From contig NC_044920.1 of the NCBI RefSeq assembly GCF_003576645.1, forward strand, positions 24,538,506 through 24,602,505: 64,000 nt of DNA. Direction: 5' to 3'. The translations under genes and the position numbers were made by a program. The notes beneath the pieces are model-generated. The model had not been told where the DNA came from. It searched no databases and was given only the letters and a program-made list of their open reading frames with translations. Below, piece by piece: positions 49,850 to 63,530 of this stretch; position 1 is the first letter of the stretch, and each line of letters begins with the position of its first letter. This DNA is from Ipomoea triloba. Taxonomy: Eukaryota > Streptophyta > Magnoliopsida > Solanales > Convolvulaceae.

Positions 49850-52800
49850 TAATTTGGTACATAAACATGTCAATTTAGTTCATCAAGGCATAATTACCTG
49901 TTAGTGACCTGTAATAGCAGGTAAATGTAAATATGACTTTTTTTGGAAAAAATATGTCAAATAGGCCATCGAACTTTTTAAAGTTGCAATTAGGTACATA
50001 AACATGTCAATTTAGTTTATAAGGCATAATTACCTGTTAGTGACCTGTAATACCAGGTAAATTTAAATGTCACTTTTTTTGCATAAAATGTTTCAAATAA
50101 GCATCAATTAGGCTCTCAAAATATTTAAAGTTGCAATTTGGTACATAAACATGCCAATTTAGTTCATCAAGACGTAATTACCTGTTAGAGACCTGTAATA
50201 ACAGGTAAATGTTAGTGATCTGTAATACCAGGTAATTGTAGGTGTCACTTTTTTTGCATAAAATGTGTCAATAGGCATCGAACTTTACCAGAAAAATCAT
50301 TTTGACCCTCAAACTTTTTTAAAGTTTCAATTAGTTCATAAACATGTCAATTTAGTTCATAAAGGTATAATTACATGCTAATAACCTGTAATACCAGGTA
50401 AATTTAAATATCACTTTTTTTGCATAAAATGTGTCAAATTGGCATCAATTAGGGTCTCAAACTTTTTAAAATTGCAATTAAATAAATAAACATGTCAATT
50501 TAGTTCATCAAGGCATAATTACCTGTTAGTGACCTGTAATATCAGGTAAATGTAAATATTACTTTTTTATGAAAAAAATATGTCAAATAGGCCATCGAAC
50601 TTCACTTGAAAATTTAATTAGGCCCTCAAAGTTTTTAAAGTTTCAATTAAGTACATAAACAAGTCAATTTAGTTTATCAAAGCATAATTACCTGTTAGTG
50701 ATATGTAATACTAGTTAAATCTAAATATGACTTTCTTTTTTTTTGTAAAAAATATGTCAAATAGGCCATAGAACTTTACCTGAAAAATTAATTAGGCCCT
50801 TAAACTTTTTAAAGTTGCAATTAAGTACATGTCAATTTAGTTCATCAAGTCATAATTAACTGTTAGGGACCTGTAATAGCAGGTAAATGTAAATATGACT
50901 TTTTTTTGGAAAAAATATGTCAAATAGGCCATCGAAATTTTTAAAGTTGCAATTAGATACACAAACATGTCAATTTAGTTCATCAAGGCATAATTACCTG
51001 TTATTGATATGTAATACTAGTTAAATCTAAATATGACTTTCTTTTTTTTGTAAAAAATATGTCAAATAGTCCATAGAACTTTACTTGAAAACTTAATTAG
51101 GCCCTCAAACTTTTTAAAGTTCCAATTAGGTACATAAACATGTCAATTTAGTTCATCAAGGCATAATTACTTGTTAGTGACCTGTAATAGCAGGTAAATG
51201 TAAATATGACTTTTTTTGTAAAAAACATGTCAAATAGGCCATTGAAATTTTTAAAGTTGCAATAAGATACATAAACATGTCAATTTAGTTTATCAAAGCA
51301 TAATTACCTGTTAGTGACCTGTAATAGTAGGTAATGTAAATATGACTTTTTTTGCAAAAAATATATCAAATAGGCCATCGAACTTTACGTGAAAAATTAA
51401 TTAGACCCTCAAACGTTTTAAAGCTGCAATTAGGTAAATAAGCATGTCAATTTAGTTTATCAAGGCATAATTACCTGTTAGTGACCTGTAATAGCAGGTA
51501 AATGTAAATATGACTTTTTTTGGAAAAAATATGTCAAATAGGCCATCGAACTTTTTAAAGTTGCAATTAGGTACATAAACATGTCAATTTAGTTCATATT
51601 TACCTGTTAGTGACCTGTAATAACAGGGAAATGTAAATATCCCTTTTTTTGCAAAAAATATGTCAAATAGGTCATTGAACTTTACTTGAAAAATTAATTA
51701 GGCCCTCAACATTTTTAAAGTTGCAATTAGATACATAAACATTTCAATTTAGTTCATCAAGGCATAATTACCTGTTAATGACCTGTAATATCAGGTAAAT
51801 GTAAATATTACTTTTTTATGAAAAAAATATGTCAAATAGGCCATCGAACTTCACTTGAAAATTTAATTAGGCCCTCAAAGTTTTTAAAGTTTCAATTAAG
51901 TACATAAACAAGTCAATTTAGTTTATCAAAGCATAATTACCTGTTAGTGATATGTAATACTAGTTAAATCTAAATATGACTTTCTTTTTTTTGTAAAAAA
52001 TATGTCAAATAGGCCATAGAACTTTACCTGAAAAATTAATTAGGCCCTCAAACTTTTTAACGTTGCAATTAAGTACATGTCAATTTAGTTCATCAAGTCA
52101 TAATTAACTGTTAGTGACCTGTAATAGCAGGTAAATGTAAATATGACTTTTTTTTGGAAAAAATATGTCAAATAGGCCATCGAAATTTTTAAAGTTGCAA
52201 TTAGATACATAAACATGTCAATTTAGTTCATCAAGGCATAATTACCTGTTAGTGACCTATAATAGCAGGTAAATGTAAATATGACTTTTTTTTTTTGCAA
52301 AAAAGATGTCAAATAGGCCATCGAACTTTACGTGAAAAATTAATTAGGCCCTCAAACTTTTTAAAGTTGCAATTAGGTAATAATAAACATGTCGATTTAG
52401 TTCATGAAGGCATAATTATCTGTTAGTAACCTGTAATAGCAGGTAAATGGAAATATGAGTTTTTTTGCAAAAAATATGTCAAATAGGCCGTCGAAGTTTT
52501 TAAAGTTGCAATTAGGTACATAAACATGTCAATTTAGTTCATCAAAGCATAATTACCTATTGGTGACCTGTAATACCAGGTAATGTAAATATGATTTTTT
52601 TTGGAAAATATATGTCAAATAGGCCATAGAACTTTTTAAAGTTGCAATTAGATACATAAACATGTCAATTTTGTTCATCAAGGCATAATTATATGTTAGT
52701 GAACTGTAATAGCAGGTAATGTAAAATATGACTTTTTTGGCAAAAAATATGTCAAATAAGCCATTGAAATTTTTAAAGGTGCAATTAGGTACATAAACAA

Positions 52801-54568
52801 GTCAATTTAGGTCATCAAGGCATAATTATCTGTTAGTGACCTGTACTACCAGGTGAATGTAAATATGACTTTTTTTGGAAAAAATATGTCAAATAGGCCA
52901 TCGAACTTTTTAAAGTTGCAATTAGGTACATAAACATGTCAATTTAGTTCATAATTACCTGTTAGTGACCTGTAATAACAGGCAAATGTAAATATTCTTT
53001 TTTTTGCAAAAAATATGTCAAATAGGTCATTGAACTTTACTTGAAAAATTAATTAGGCCCTCAACATTTTTAAAGTTTCAATTAGATACATAAACATTTC
53101 AATTTAGTTCATCAAGGCATAATTACCTGTTAGTGACCTGTAATATCAGGTAAATGTAAATATTACTTTTTTATGAAAAAAAATATGTCAAATAGGCCAT
53201 CGAGCTTCACTTGAAAATTTAATTAGGCCCTCAAAGTTTTTAAAGTTTCAATTAAGTACATAAACAAGTCAATTTAGTTTATCAAAGCATAATTATCTAT
53301 TAGTGATATGTAATACTAGTTAAATCTAAATATGACTTTCTTTTTTATTGTAAAAAATATGTCAAATAGGCCATAGAACTTTACCTGAAAAATTAATTAG
53401 ACCCTCAAACTTTTTAAAGTTGTAATTAAGTACATGTCAATTTAGTTAATCAAGTCATAATTAACTGTTAGTGACCTGTAATAGCAGGTAAATGTAAATA
53501 TGACTTTTTTTTGAAAAAAATATTTCAAATAAGCTATCGAAATTTTTAAAGTTGCAATTAGATACACAAACGTGTCAATTTAGTTCATCAAGGCATAATT
53601 ACCTGTTAGTGAACTGTAATAGCAGGTAAATGTAAATATGACTTTTTTTTTTTGCAAAAAATATGTCAAATAGGCCATCGAATTTTACGTGAAAAATTAA
53701 TTAGGCCCTCAAACTTTTTAAAGTTGCAATTACGTAAATAAACAAGTCAATTAAGTTCATGAATGCATAATTACCTGTTAGTGACCAGTAATAGCAGGTA
53801 AATGTAAATATGAGTTTTTTTGCAAAAAATATGTCAAATAGGCCATCGAAGTTTTTTAAAGTTGCAATTAGGTACATAAACATGTCAATTTAGTTAATCA
53901 AAGCATAATTACCTGTTGGTGACCTGTAATACCAGGTAATGTAAATATGATTTTTCTTGGAAAATATATGTCAAATAGGCCATAGAACTTTTTAAAGTTG
54001 CAATTAGATACATAATCATGTCAATTTAGTTCATCTAGGCATAATTACCGGTTAGTGACCTGTAATAGCAGGTAAATGTAAATATGACTTTTTTTCTTTT
54101 GCAGAAAATATGTCAAATAGGGCATTGAAGTTTTTAAAGTTGCAATTTGGTACATAAACATGTCAATTTTGTTCATCAAGGCATAATTACCTGTTAGTGA
54201 CATGTAATAGCAGGTAAATGTAAATATGACTTTTTTTTGAAAAAATATGTCAAATAGGCCATTGAAGTTTTTAAAGTTGCAATTAGTTACATAAAAAAGT
54301 CAATTAAGTTCATCAAGGCAAAATTACATGTTGACCTGTAATAGCAGGTAAATGTAAATATCACTTTTTTTGCAAAAAATATGTCAAATATGCAATTGAA
54401 GTTTTTAAAGTTGCAATTAGGTACATAAACATGTCAATTTAGTTTATCAAGGCATAATTACCTGTGTTAGTGACCTGTAACAGCAGGTAAATGTAAATAT
54501 GACTTTTTTTTGCAAAAAAATATGTCAAATAGGCCATCGAACTTTACGTGAAAAATTAATTAGGCCCT

Positions 54569-54725
54569 CAAACTTTTTAAAGTTGCAATTAGGTAAATAA
54601 ACAAGTCAATCAAACTTTTTAAAGTTGCAATTAGGTAAATAAACAAGTCAATTTAGTTCATGAAGGCATAATTACCTGTTAGTAACAAGTCAATTTAGTT
54701 CATGAAGGCATAATTACCTGTTAGT
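54569..54725 (+). repeat. Two overlapping 42-bp tandem duplications
   Basis: CAAACTTTTTAAAG occurs at 54569 and 54611, and AACAAGTCAATTTAG at 54642 and 54684. Both have a 42-bp period. Confidence 0.9.
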
Positions 54726-57700
54726 GACCTGTAATAGCAGGTAAATGTAAATATGACTTTTTTTGTAAAAAATATGTCAAATAGTCCATTGAAATTTTTA
54801 AAGTTGCAATAAGATATATAAACATGTCAATTTAGTTCATCAAAGCATAATTACCTGTTAGTGACCTGTAATAGTAGGTAATGTAAATATGACTTTTTTT
54901 ACAAAAAATATATCAAATAGGCCATCGAACTTTACGTGAAAAATTAATTAGACCCTCAAACATTTTAAAGCTGCAATTAGGTAAATAAGCATGTCAATTT
55001 AGTTCATCAAGGCATAATTACCTGTTAGTGACCTGTAATAGCAGGTAAATGTAAATATGACTTTTTTTGCAAAAAATATATCAAATAGGCCATCGAACTT
55101 TACGTGAAAAATTAATTAGACCCTCAAACTTTTTAAAGCTGCAATTAGGTAAATAAGCATGTCAATTTAGTTCATCAAGGCATAATTACCTGTTACTGAC
55201 CTGTAATAGCAGGTAAATGTAAATATGAGTTTTTTTTGCAAAAAATATGTCAAATAGACAATCGAACTTTACCTCAAAAATTATTTAGGCCCTCAAACTT
55301 TTAAAATTTGAAATTAGGTACATAAAAATGTCAATTTAGTTCATCAATGCATAATAACCTGTTATTGAACTGTAATAACAGGTAAATGTAAATACGATTT
55401 TTTTTGAAAAAAATATGTCAAATAGGCCACAGAACTTTTTAAAGTTGTAATTAGATACATAATCATGTCAATTTAGTTCATCTAGGCATAATTACCTGTT
55501 AGTGACCTGTAATAGCAGGTAAATGTATATATGACGTTTTTTCTTTTGCAGAAAATATGTCAAATAGAGCATTGAAGTTTTTAAAGTTGCAATTTGGTAC
55601 ATAAACATGTCAATTTAGTTCATCAAGGCATAATTACCTGTTAGCGACCTGTAATTGAAGGTAAATGTAAATATGACTTTTTTTTGAAAAAATATGTCAA
55701 ATAGGCCATTGATGTTTTTAAAGTTGCAATTACATACATAAAAAAGTCAATTTAGTTCATCAAGGCAAAATTACCTATGGACCTGTAATAGCAGGTAAAT
55801 GTAAATATGACTTTTTTTGCAAAAAATATGTCAAATATGCCATTGAAGTTTTTAAAGTTGCAATTAGGTACATAAACATGTCAATTTAGTTTATCAAGGC
55901 ATAATTACCTGTTAGTGACCTGTAATAGCAGGTAAATGTAAATATGACTTTTTTTGTAAAAAATATGTCAAATAGGCCATTTAAGTTTTTAAAGTTGAAA
56001 TTAGGTACATAAACATGTCAATTTAGTTCATCAAGGCATAATTACCTGTTAGAGACCTGTAATAGCGGGTAAATGTAAATATGACTTTTTTTTGGAAAAA
56101 ATATGTCAAATAGGCCATCGAAATTTTTAAAGTTGTAATTAGGTACATAAACATGTCAATTTAGTTCATCAAGACATAATTACCTGTTAGTGACCTGTAA
56201 TAGCAGGTAAATGTAAATATGACTTTTTTTTTGAAAAAAATATGTCAAATAGGCCATCGAACTTTACGTGAAAAATTAATTAGGCCCTCAAACTTTTTAA
56301 AGTTGCAATTAGGTAAATAAACAAGTCAATTTAGTTCATGAAGGCATAATTACCTGTTAGTCACCAGTAATAGTAGGTAAATGTAAATATGAGTTTTTTT
56401 TGCAAAAAATATGTCAAATAGGCCATAGAACCTTTTAAAGTTGCAATAAGATACATAAACATGTCAATTTAGTTTATCAAGGCATAATTACCTGTTAGTG
56501 ACCTGTAATAGCAGGTAAACGTAAATATGAATTTTTTTGAAAAAAATATGTCAAATAGGCCACAGAAAGTTTTTTAAAGTTGCAATTAGGTATATAAACA
56601 AGTCAATTTAGTTCAACAAAGCATAATTACCTGTTGGTGACTTGTAATACCAGGTAAATGTAAATATGATTTTTTTTGGAAAAGATATGTCAAATAGGCC
56701 ATAGAACCTTTTAAAGTTGCAATAAGATACATAAACATGTCAATTTAGTTTATCAAGGCATAATTACCTGTTAGCGACCTGTAACAGAAGGTAAACGTAA
56801 ATATGACTTTTTTTGAAAAAATATGTTAAATAGGCCATTGAATTTTTTAAAGTTGCAATTAGATAAATAAAAAAGTCAATTTAGTTTATCAAGATAAAAT
56901 TACTTGTTGACCTGTAATAGCAGGTAAATGTAAATATGACTTTTTTTTTTGCAAAAAATATGTCAAATAGACCATTGAAGTTTTTAAAGTTGCAATTAGG
57001 TACATAAACATGTCAATTTAGTTCATCAAGGCATAATTACCTTTTACTAACCTGTAATAGCAGGTAAATGTAAATATGACTTTTTTTTGGAAAAAATATG
57101 TAAAATAGGCCATCAAAATTTTTAAATTTGCAATTAGATACATAAACATGTCAATTTAGTTCATCAAGGTATAATTATCTGTTAGTGTCCTGTAATAGCA
57201 GGTAAATATAAATATGATTTTTTTTTTTGCAGAAAATATGTCAAATAGGGCATTGAAGTTTTAAAATATGCAATTTGGTACATAAACATGTCAATTTAGT
57301 TCATCAAGGCATAATTACCTGTTAGTGACCTGTAATAGCAGGTAAATGTAAATATGACTTTTTTTGCAAAAAATATGTCAAATAGGCCATTGAAATTTTT
57401 AAAGTTGCAATAAGATACATAAACATGTCAATTTAGGTCATCAAAGCATAATTACCTGTTAGTGACCTGTAATAGTAGGTAATGTAAATATGACTTTTTT
57501 GGTAAAAAATATATCAAATAGGCCATCGAACTTTACGTTAAAAATTAATTAGACCCTCAAACTTTTTAAAGCTGCAATTAGGTAAATAAGCATGTCAATT
57601 TAGTTCATCAAGGCATAACTACCTGTTAGTGACCTGTAATAGCAGGTAAATGTAAATATGACTTTTTTTTGCAAAAAATATATCAAATAGGCCATCGAAC

Positions 57701-59523
57701 TTTACGCGAAAAATTAATTAGACCTCAAACTTTTTAAAGCTGCAATTAGGTAAATAAGCATGTCAATTTAGTTCGTCAAGGCATAATTACCTGTTACTGA
57801 CCTGTAATAGCAAGTAAATGTAAATATGAGTTTTTTTTTGCAAAAAATATGTCAAATAGACAATCGAACTTTACCTCAAAAATTATTTAGGACCTCAAGC
57901 TTTTAAATTTTGAAATTAGGTACATAAACATGTCAATTTAGTTCATCAATTCATAATTACCTGTTATTGAAAAAATATGTTAAATAGGCCATTGAAGTTT
58001 TTAAAGTTGCAATTAGATACATAAAAAAGTCAATTTAGTCATCAATATAAAATTACCTGTTGACCTGTAATAGCAGGCAAAAAATATGCCAAATAGACCA
58101 TTGAAGTTTTTTAAAGTTGCAATTAAGTACATAAACATGTCAATTTATTTCATCAAGTCATAATTACCTGTTAGTAACCTATAATAGCAGGTACATGTAA
58201 ATATGACTTTTTTTTGGAAAAAATATGTCTAATAGGCCATCGAAATTTTTAAAGTTGCAATTACATATATAAACATGTCAATTTAGTTCATCAAGGCATA
58301 ATTACCTGTTAGTGACCTGTAATAGCAGGTAATGTAAATATGACTTTTTTTTTTGCAAAAAATAGGTAAAATAGGCCATCGAAATTTTTAAAGTTGCAAT
58401 TAGGTACATAAACATGTCAATTTAGTTCATCAACGCATAATTACCTGTTAGTGACCTGTAATAGCAGGTAAACGTAAATATGACTTTCTTTTTTGAAAAA
58501 ATATGTTAAATAGGCCATTGAAGTTTTTAAAGTTGCAATTAGATACATAAAAAAGTCAATTTAGTTCATCAAGATAAAATTACCTGTTGACCTGTAATAG
58601 CAGGTAAATGTAAATATCACTTTTTTTTTGCAAAAAATATGCCAAATAGACCATTGAAGTTTTTAAAGTTGCAATTAAGTACATAAACATGTCAATTTAT
58701 TTCATCAAGTCCTAATTACCTGTTAGTAACCTATAATAGCAGGTATATGTAAATATGACTTTTTTTTGGAAAAAATGTGTCTAATAGGCCATCGAAATTT
58801 TTAAAGTTGCAATTAGATACATAAACATGTCAATTTAGTTCATCAAGGCATAATTACTTGTTAGTGACCTATAATAGAAGGTAAATGTAAATATGACTTC
58901 TTTTTTTTTTGCAAAAAATACGTCAAATAGGCCATCGAACTTTACGTGAAAAATTAATTAGGCTCTCAAACTTTTTAAAATTGCAATTAGGTAATAATAA
59001 ACATGTCAATTTAGTTCATGAAGGAATAATTATCTGTTAGTGACCTGTAATAGCAGGTAAATGGAAATATGAGTTTTTTTTCAAAAAATATGTCAAATAG
59101 GCCATCGAAGTTTTTAAAGTTGCAATTAGATACATAAACATGTCAATTTTGTTCATCAAAGCATAATTACCTGTTGGTAACCTGTAATACCAAGTAATGT
59201 AAATATGATTTTTTTTGGAAAATATATGTCAAATAGGACATAGAACTTTTTAAAGTTGCAATTAGATACATAAACAAGTCAATTTAGTTCATCAAAGCAT
59301 AATTACCTGTTAGTGATATGTAATACTAGTTAAATATAAATATGATTTTTTTTTTTGTAAAAAATATGTCAAATAGACCATCGAACTTTATCTCAAAAAT
59401 TATTTAGGCCCTCAAACTTTTAAAATTTGAAATTAGGTACATAAACATGTCAATTTAGTTTATCAATGCATAATTACCTGTTAGTGACCTGTAATAGTAG
59501 GTAAATATAAATATGACTTTTTT

Positions 59524-59663
59524 GCAAAAAATATGTCAAATAGGCCACTGAAAGTTTTTTAAAGTGCAAAAAATATGTCAAATAGGCCACTGAAAGTTTT
59601 TTAAAGTTGCAATTAGGTATAAAATAGGCCACTGAAAGTTTTTTAAAGTTGCAATTAGGTATA
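59524..59663 (+). repeat. Two overlapping 42-bp tandem duplications
   Basis: GCAAAAAATATGTC occurs at 59524 and 59566, and AAATAGGCCACTGAAAG at 59580 and 59622. Both have a 42-bp period. Confidence 0.9.
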
Positions 59664-60713
59664 TAAACAAGTCAATTTAGTTCAACAAAGCATAATTACT
59701 TGTTGATGACCTGTAATACCAAGTAAATGTAAATACGGATTTTTTTGGAAAAAATATGTCAAATAGGCCATAGAACCTTTTAAAGTTGCAATAAGATACA
59801 TAAAATATCAATTTAGTTCATCAAGGCATAATTACCTGTTAGGGACATGTAATATGACTTTTTTTTGAAAAAATATGTTAATAGGCCATTGAAGTTTTTA
59901 AAGTTGGTAATTAGATACATAAAAAAGTCAATTTAGTTCATCAAGATAAAATTACCTGTTGACCTGTAATAGCAGGTAAATGTAAATATGACTTTTTTTT
60001 TGCAAAAAATATGTCAAATAGGCCATTGAAGTTTTTAAAGTTGCAATTAGGTATATAAACATGTCAATTTAGTTTATCAAGGCATAATTACCTGTTATTG
60101 ACCTGTAATAGCAGGTCAATGTAAATATGAGTTTTTTTTGGAAAAAATATGTGTAATAGGCCATCGAAATTTTTAAAGTTTCAAATAGGTACATAAACAT
60201 GTCAATTTAGTTCATCAAAGCATATTTAACTGTTAGTGACCTGTAATAGCAGGTAAACGTAAATATGACTTTTTTTTTGAAAAAATATGTCATATTGGCC
60301 ATTGAAGTTTTTTAAAGTTGCAATTAGGTACATAAACATGTCAATTTAGTTCATCAAGGCATAATTACCTGTTAGTGACCTCTAATAGTAGGTAATGTAA
60401 ATATGCCTTTTTTTTGCAAAAAATATGTCAAATAGGTCATCGAACTTTACTTGAAAAATTAATTAGGCACTCAAACTTTTTAAAGTTGCAATTAGATACA
60501 TAAACATTTCAATTTAGTTAATCAAGACATAATTACCTGTTAGTGATCTGTAATAGCAGGTAAATGTAAATATTACTTTTTTATGCAAAAAATATTTCAA
60601 ATAGGCCATCGAACTTCACTTGAAAATTTAATTAGGCTCTCAAAGTTTTTAAAGTTTCAATTAAGTACATAAACATGTCAATTTAGTTCATCAAAGCATA
60701 ATTACCTGTTAGT

Positions 60714-60797
60714 GATCTGTAATACTAGTTAAATCTAAATATGACTTTTTTTTTTGATCTGTAATACTAGTTAAATCTAAATATGACTTTTTTTTTT
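60714..60797 (+). repeat. 42-bp tandem duplication (x2)
   Basis: GATCTGTAATACTAG occurs at 60714 and 60756, 42 bp apart, with an oligo-T run at the junction. Confidence 0.88.
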
Positions 60798-62469
60798 TGT
60801 AAAAAATATGTCAAATAGGCCATAGAACTTTGCCTGAAAAATTAATTAGGCTCTCAAACTTTTTAAAGTTGCAATTAGGTAAATAAACATGTCAATTTAG
60901 TTCATCAAGGCATAATTACCTATTAGTGACCTGTAATAGCAGGTAATGTAAATATGAGTTTTTTTGCAAAAATTATGTCAAATAGGCCAACGAACTTTAC
61001 CTGAAAAATTAATTAGGCCCTCAATCTTTTTAAAGTTGCAATTAGGTACATAAACATGTCAATTTTGTTCATCAAGGCATAATCAGCTGTTATTGACCTG
61101 TAATAGCAGCTAATTGTAAATATGACTTTTTTTGCAAAAAATATGTCAAATAGGCAATCGAACTTTTTAAAGTTGCAATTAGGTATATAAACATGTCAAT
61201 TTAGTTCATCAAGGCATAATTACCTGTTATTGACCTGTAATAGCAGGTAAATGTAAATATGAGTTTTTTTTGGAAAAAATATGTGTAATAGGCCATCGAA
61301 ATTTTTAAAGTGTCAAATAGGTACATAAACATGTCAATTTAGTTCATCAAAGCATATTTAACTGTTAGTGACCTGTAATAGCAGGTAAATGTAAATATGC
61401 CTTTTTTTGCAAAAAATATGTCAAATAGGTCATCGAACTTTACTTGAAAAATTAATTAGGCCCTAAAAGTTTTTAAAGTTTCAATTAAGTACATAAACAA
61501 GTCAATTTAGTTCATCAAAGCATAATTACCTGTTAGTGATATGTAATACTAGTTAAATCTAAATATGACTTTTTTTTTTTGTAAAAAATATGTCAAATAG
61601 GACATAGAACTTTACCTGAAAAATTAATTAGGCCCTCAAACTTTTTAAAGTTGCAATTAGGTACATAAACATGGCAATTTAGTTCATCAACGCATAATTA
61701 CCTGTTAGTGACCTGTAATAGTAGGTAAATATAAATATGACTTTTTTGCAAAAAATATGTCAAATAGGCCACTGAAAGTTTTTTAAAGTTGCAATTAGGT
61801 ATACAAACAAGTCAATTTAGTTCAACAAAGCATAATTACCTGTTGATGACCTATAATACCAAGTAAATGTAAATACGGATTTTTTTGGAAAAAATATGTC
61901 AAATAGGCCATAGAACCTTTTAAAGTTGCAATAAGATACATAAACATGTCAATTTAGTTCATCAAGGCATAATTACCTGTTAGTGACCTGTAATAGCAGG
62001 TAAACGTAAATATGACTTTTTTTTTTTGAAAAAATATGTTAAATAGGCCATTGAAGTTTTTAAAGTTGGTAATTAGATACATAAAAAAGTCAATTTAGTT
62101 ATCAAGATAAAATTACCTATTGACCTGTAATAGCAGGTAAATGTATATATGACTTTTTTTTTGCAAAAAATATGTCAAATAGGCCATTGAAGTTTTTAAA
62201 GTTGCAATTAGCTATATTAACATGTCAATTTAGTTCATCAAGGCATAATTACCTGTTAGTGACCTGTAATAGCAGGTAAATGTAAATATGAGTTTTTTTT
62301 GGAAAAAATATGTCTAATAGGCCATCGAAATTTTTAAAGTTGCAATTAGGTACATAAACATGTCAATTTAGTTCATCAAGTCATAATTAACTGTTAGTGA
62401 CCTGTAATAGCAGGTAAATGTAAATATGACTTTTTTTTGCAAAAAATATGTCAAATAGGCCATTGAAAT

Positions 62470-62800
62470 TTTTAAAGTTGCAATTCGGTACATAAACATG
62501 TCAATTTAGTTTATCAAGGCATAATTACCTGTTAGTGACCTGTAATAACAGGTAAATGTAAATATGTCTTTTTTTTGCAAAAAATATATCAAATAGGCCA
62601 TCGAAGTTTTTAAAGTTGCAATTCGGTACATAAACATGTCAATTTAGTTTATCAAGGCATAATTACCTGTTAGTGACCTGTAATAACAGGTAAATGTAAA
62701 TATGTCTTTTTTTTGCAAAAAATATATCAAATAGGCCATCGAAGTTTTTAAAGTTGCAATTCGGTACATAAACATGTCAATTTAGTTTATCAAGGCATAA
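62470..62800 (+). repeat. 138-bp monomer duplication with ATTCGG variant
   Basis: GCAATTCGGTACATAAAC recurs with CGG at 62486, 62624 and 62762, exactly 138 bp apart. The two intervening monomers share AATATATCAAATAGG and TATGTCTTTT and look identical. Confidence 0.85.
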
Positions 62801-62950
62801 TTACCTGTTAGTGACCTGTAATAGCAGGTAATGTAAATATGATTTTTTTTGGAAAATATATGTCAAATAGGCCATAGAACTTTTTAAAGTTACAATTAGA
62901 TACATAAACATGTCAATTTAGTTTATCAAGGCATAATTACCTGTTAGTTA

Positions 62951-63530
62951 CCTGTAATAGCAGGTAAATGTAAATATGACTTTTTTTGGAAAAAATATGT
63001 CAAATAGGCCATTGAAATTTTTAAAGTTGCAATAAGATACATAAACATGTCAATTTAGTTCATCAAAGCATAATTACCTGTTACTGACCTGTAATAGCAG
63101 GTAAATGTAAATATGACTTTTTTTGGAAAAAATATGTCAAATAGGCCATTGAAATTTTTAAAGTTGCAATAAGATACATAAACATGTCAATTTAGTTCAT
63201 CAAAGCATAATTACCTGTTACTGACCTGTAATAGCAGGTAAATGTAAATATGACTTTTTTTGGAAAAAATATGTCAAATAGGCCATTGAAATTTTTAAAG
63301 TTGCAATAAGATACATAAACATGTCAATTTAGTTCATCAAAGCATAATTACCTGTTACTGACCTGTAATAGCAGGTAAATGTAAATATGACTTTTTTTGG
63401 AAAAAATATGTCAAATAGGCCATTGAAATTTTTAAAGTTGCAATAAGATACATAAACATGTCAATTTAGTTCATCAAAGCATAATTACCTGTTACTGACC
63501 TGTAATAGCAGGTAAATGTAAATATGACAT
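62951..63530 (+). repeat. Homogeneous sub-array: 137-bp monomer x 4
   Basis: GGAAAAAATATG recurs at 62988, 63125, 63262 and 63399, exactly 137 bp apart. Copies share CCATTGAAATTTTTAAAG, GCAATAAGATAC and CTGTTACTGACC and appear identical. Confidence 0.9.
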
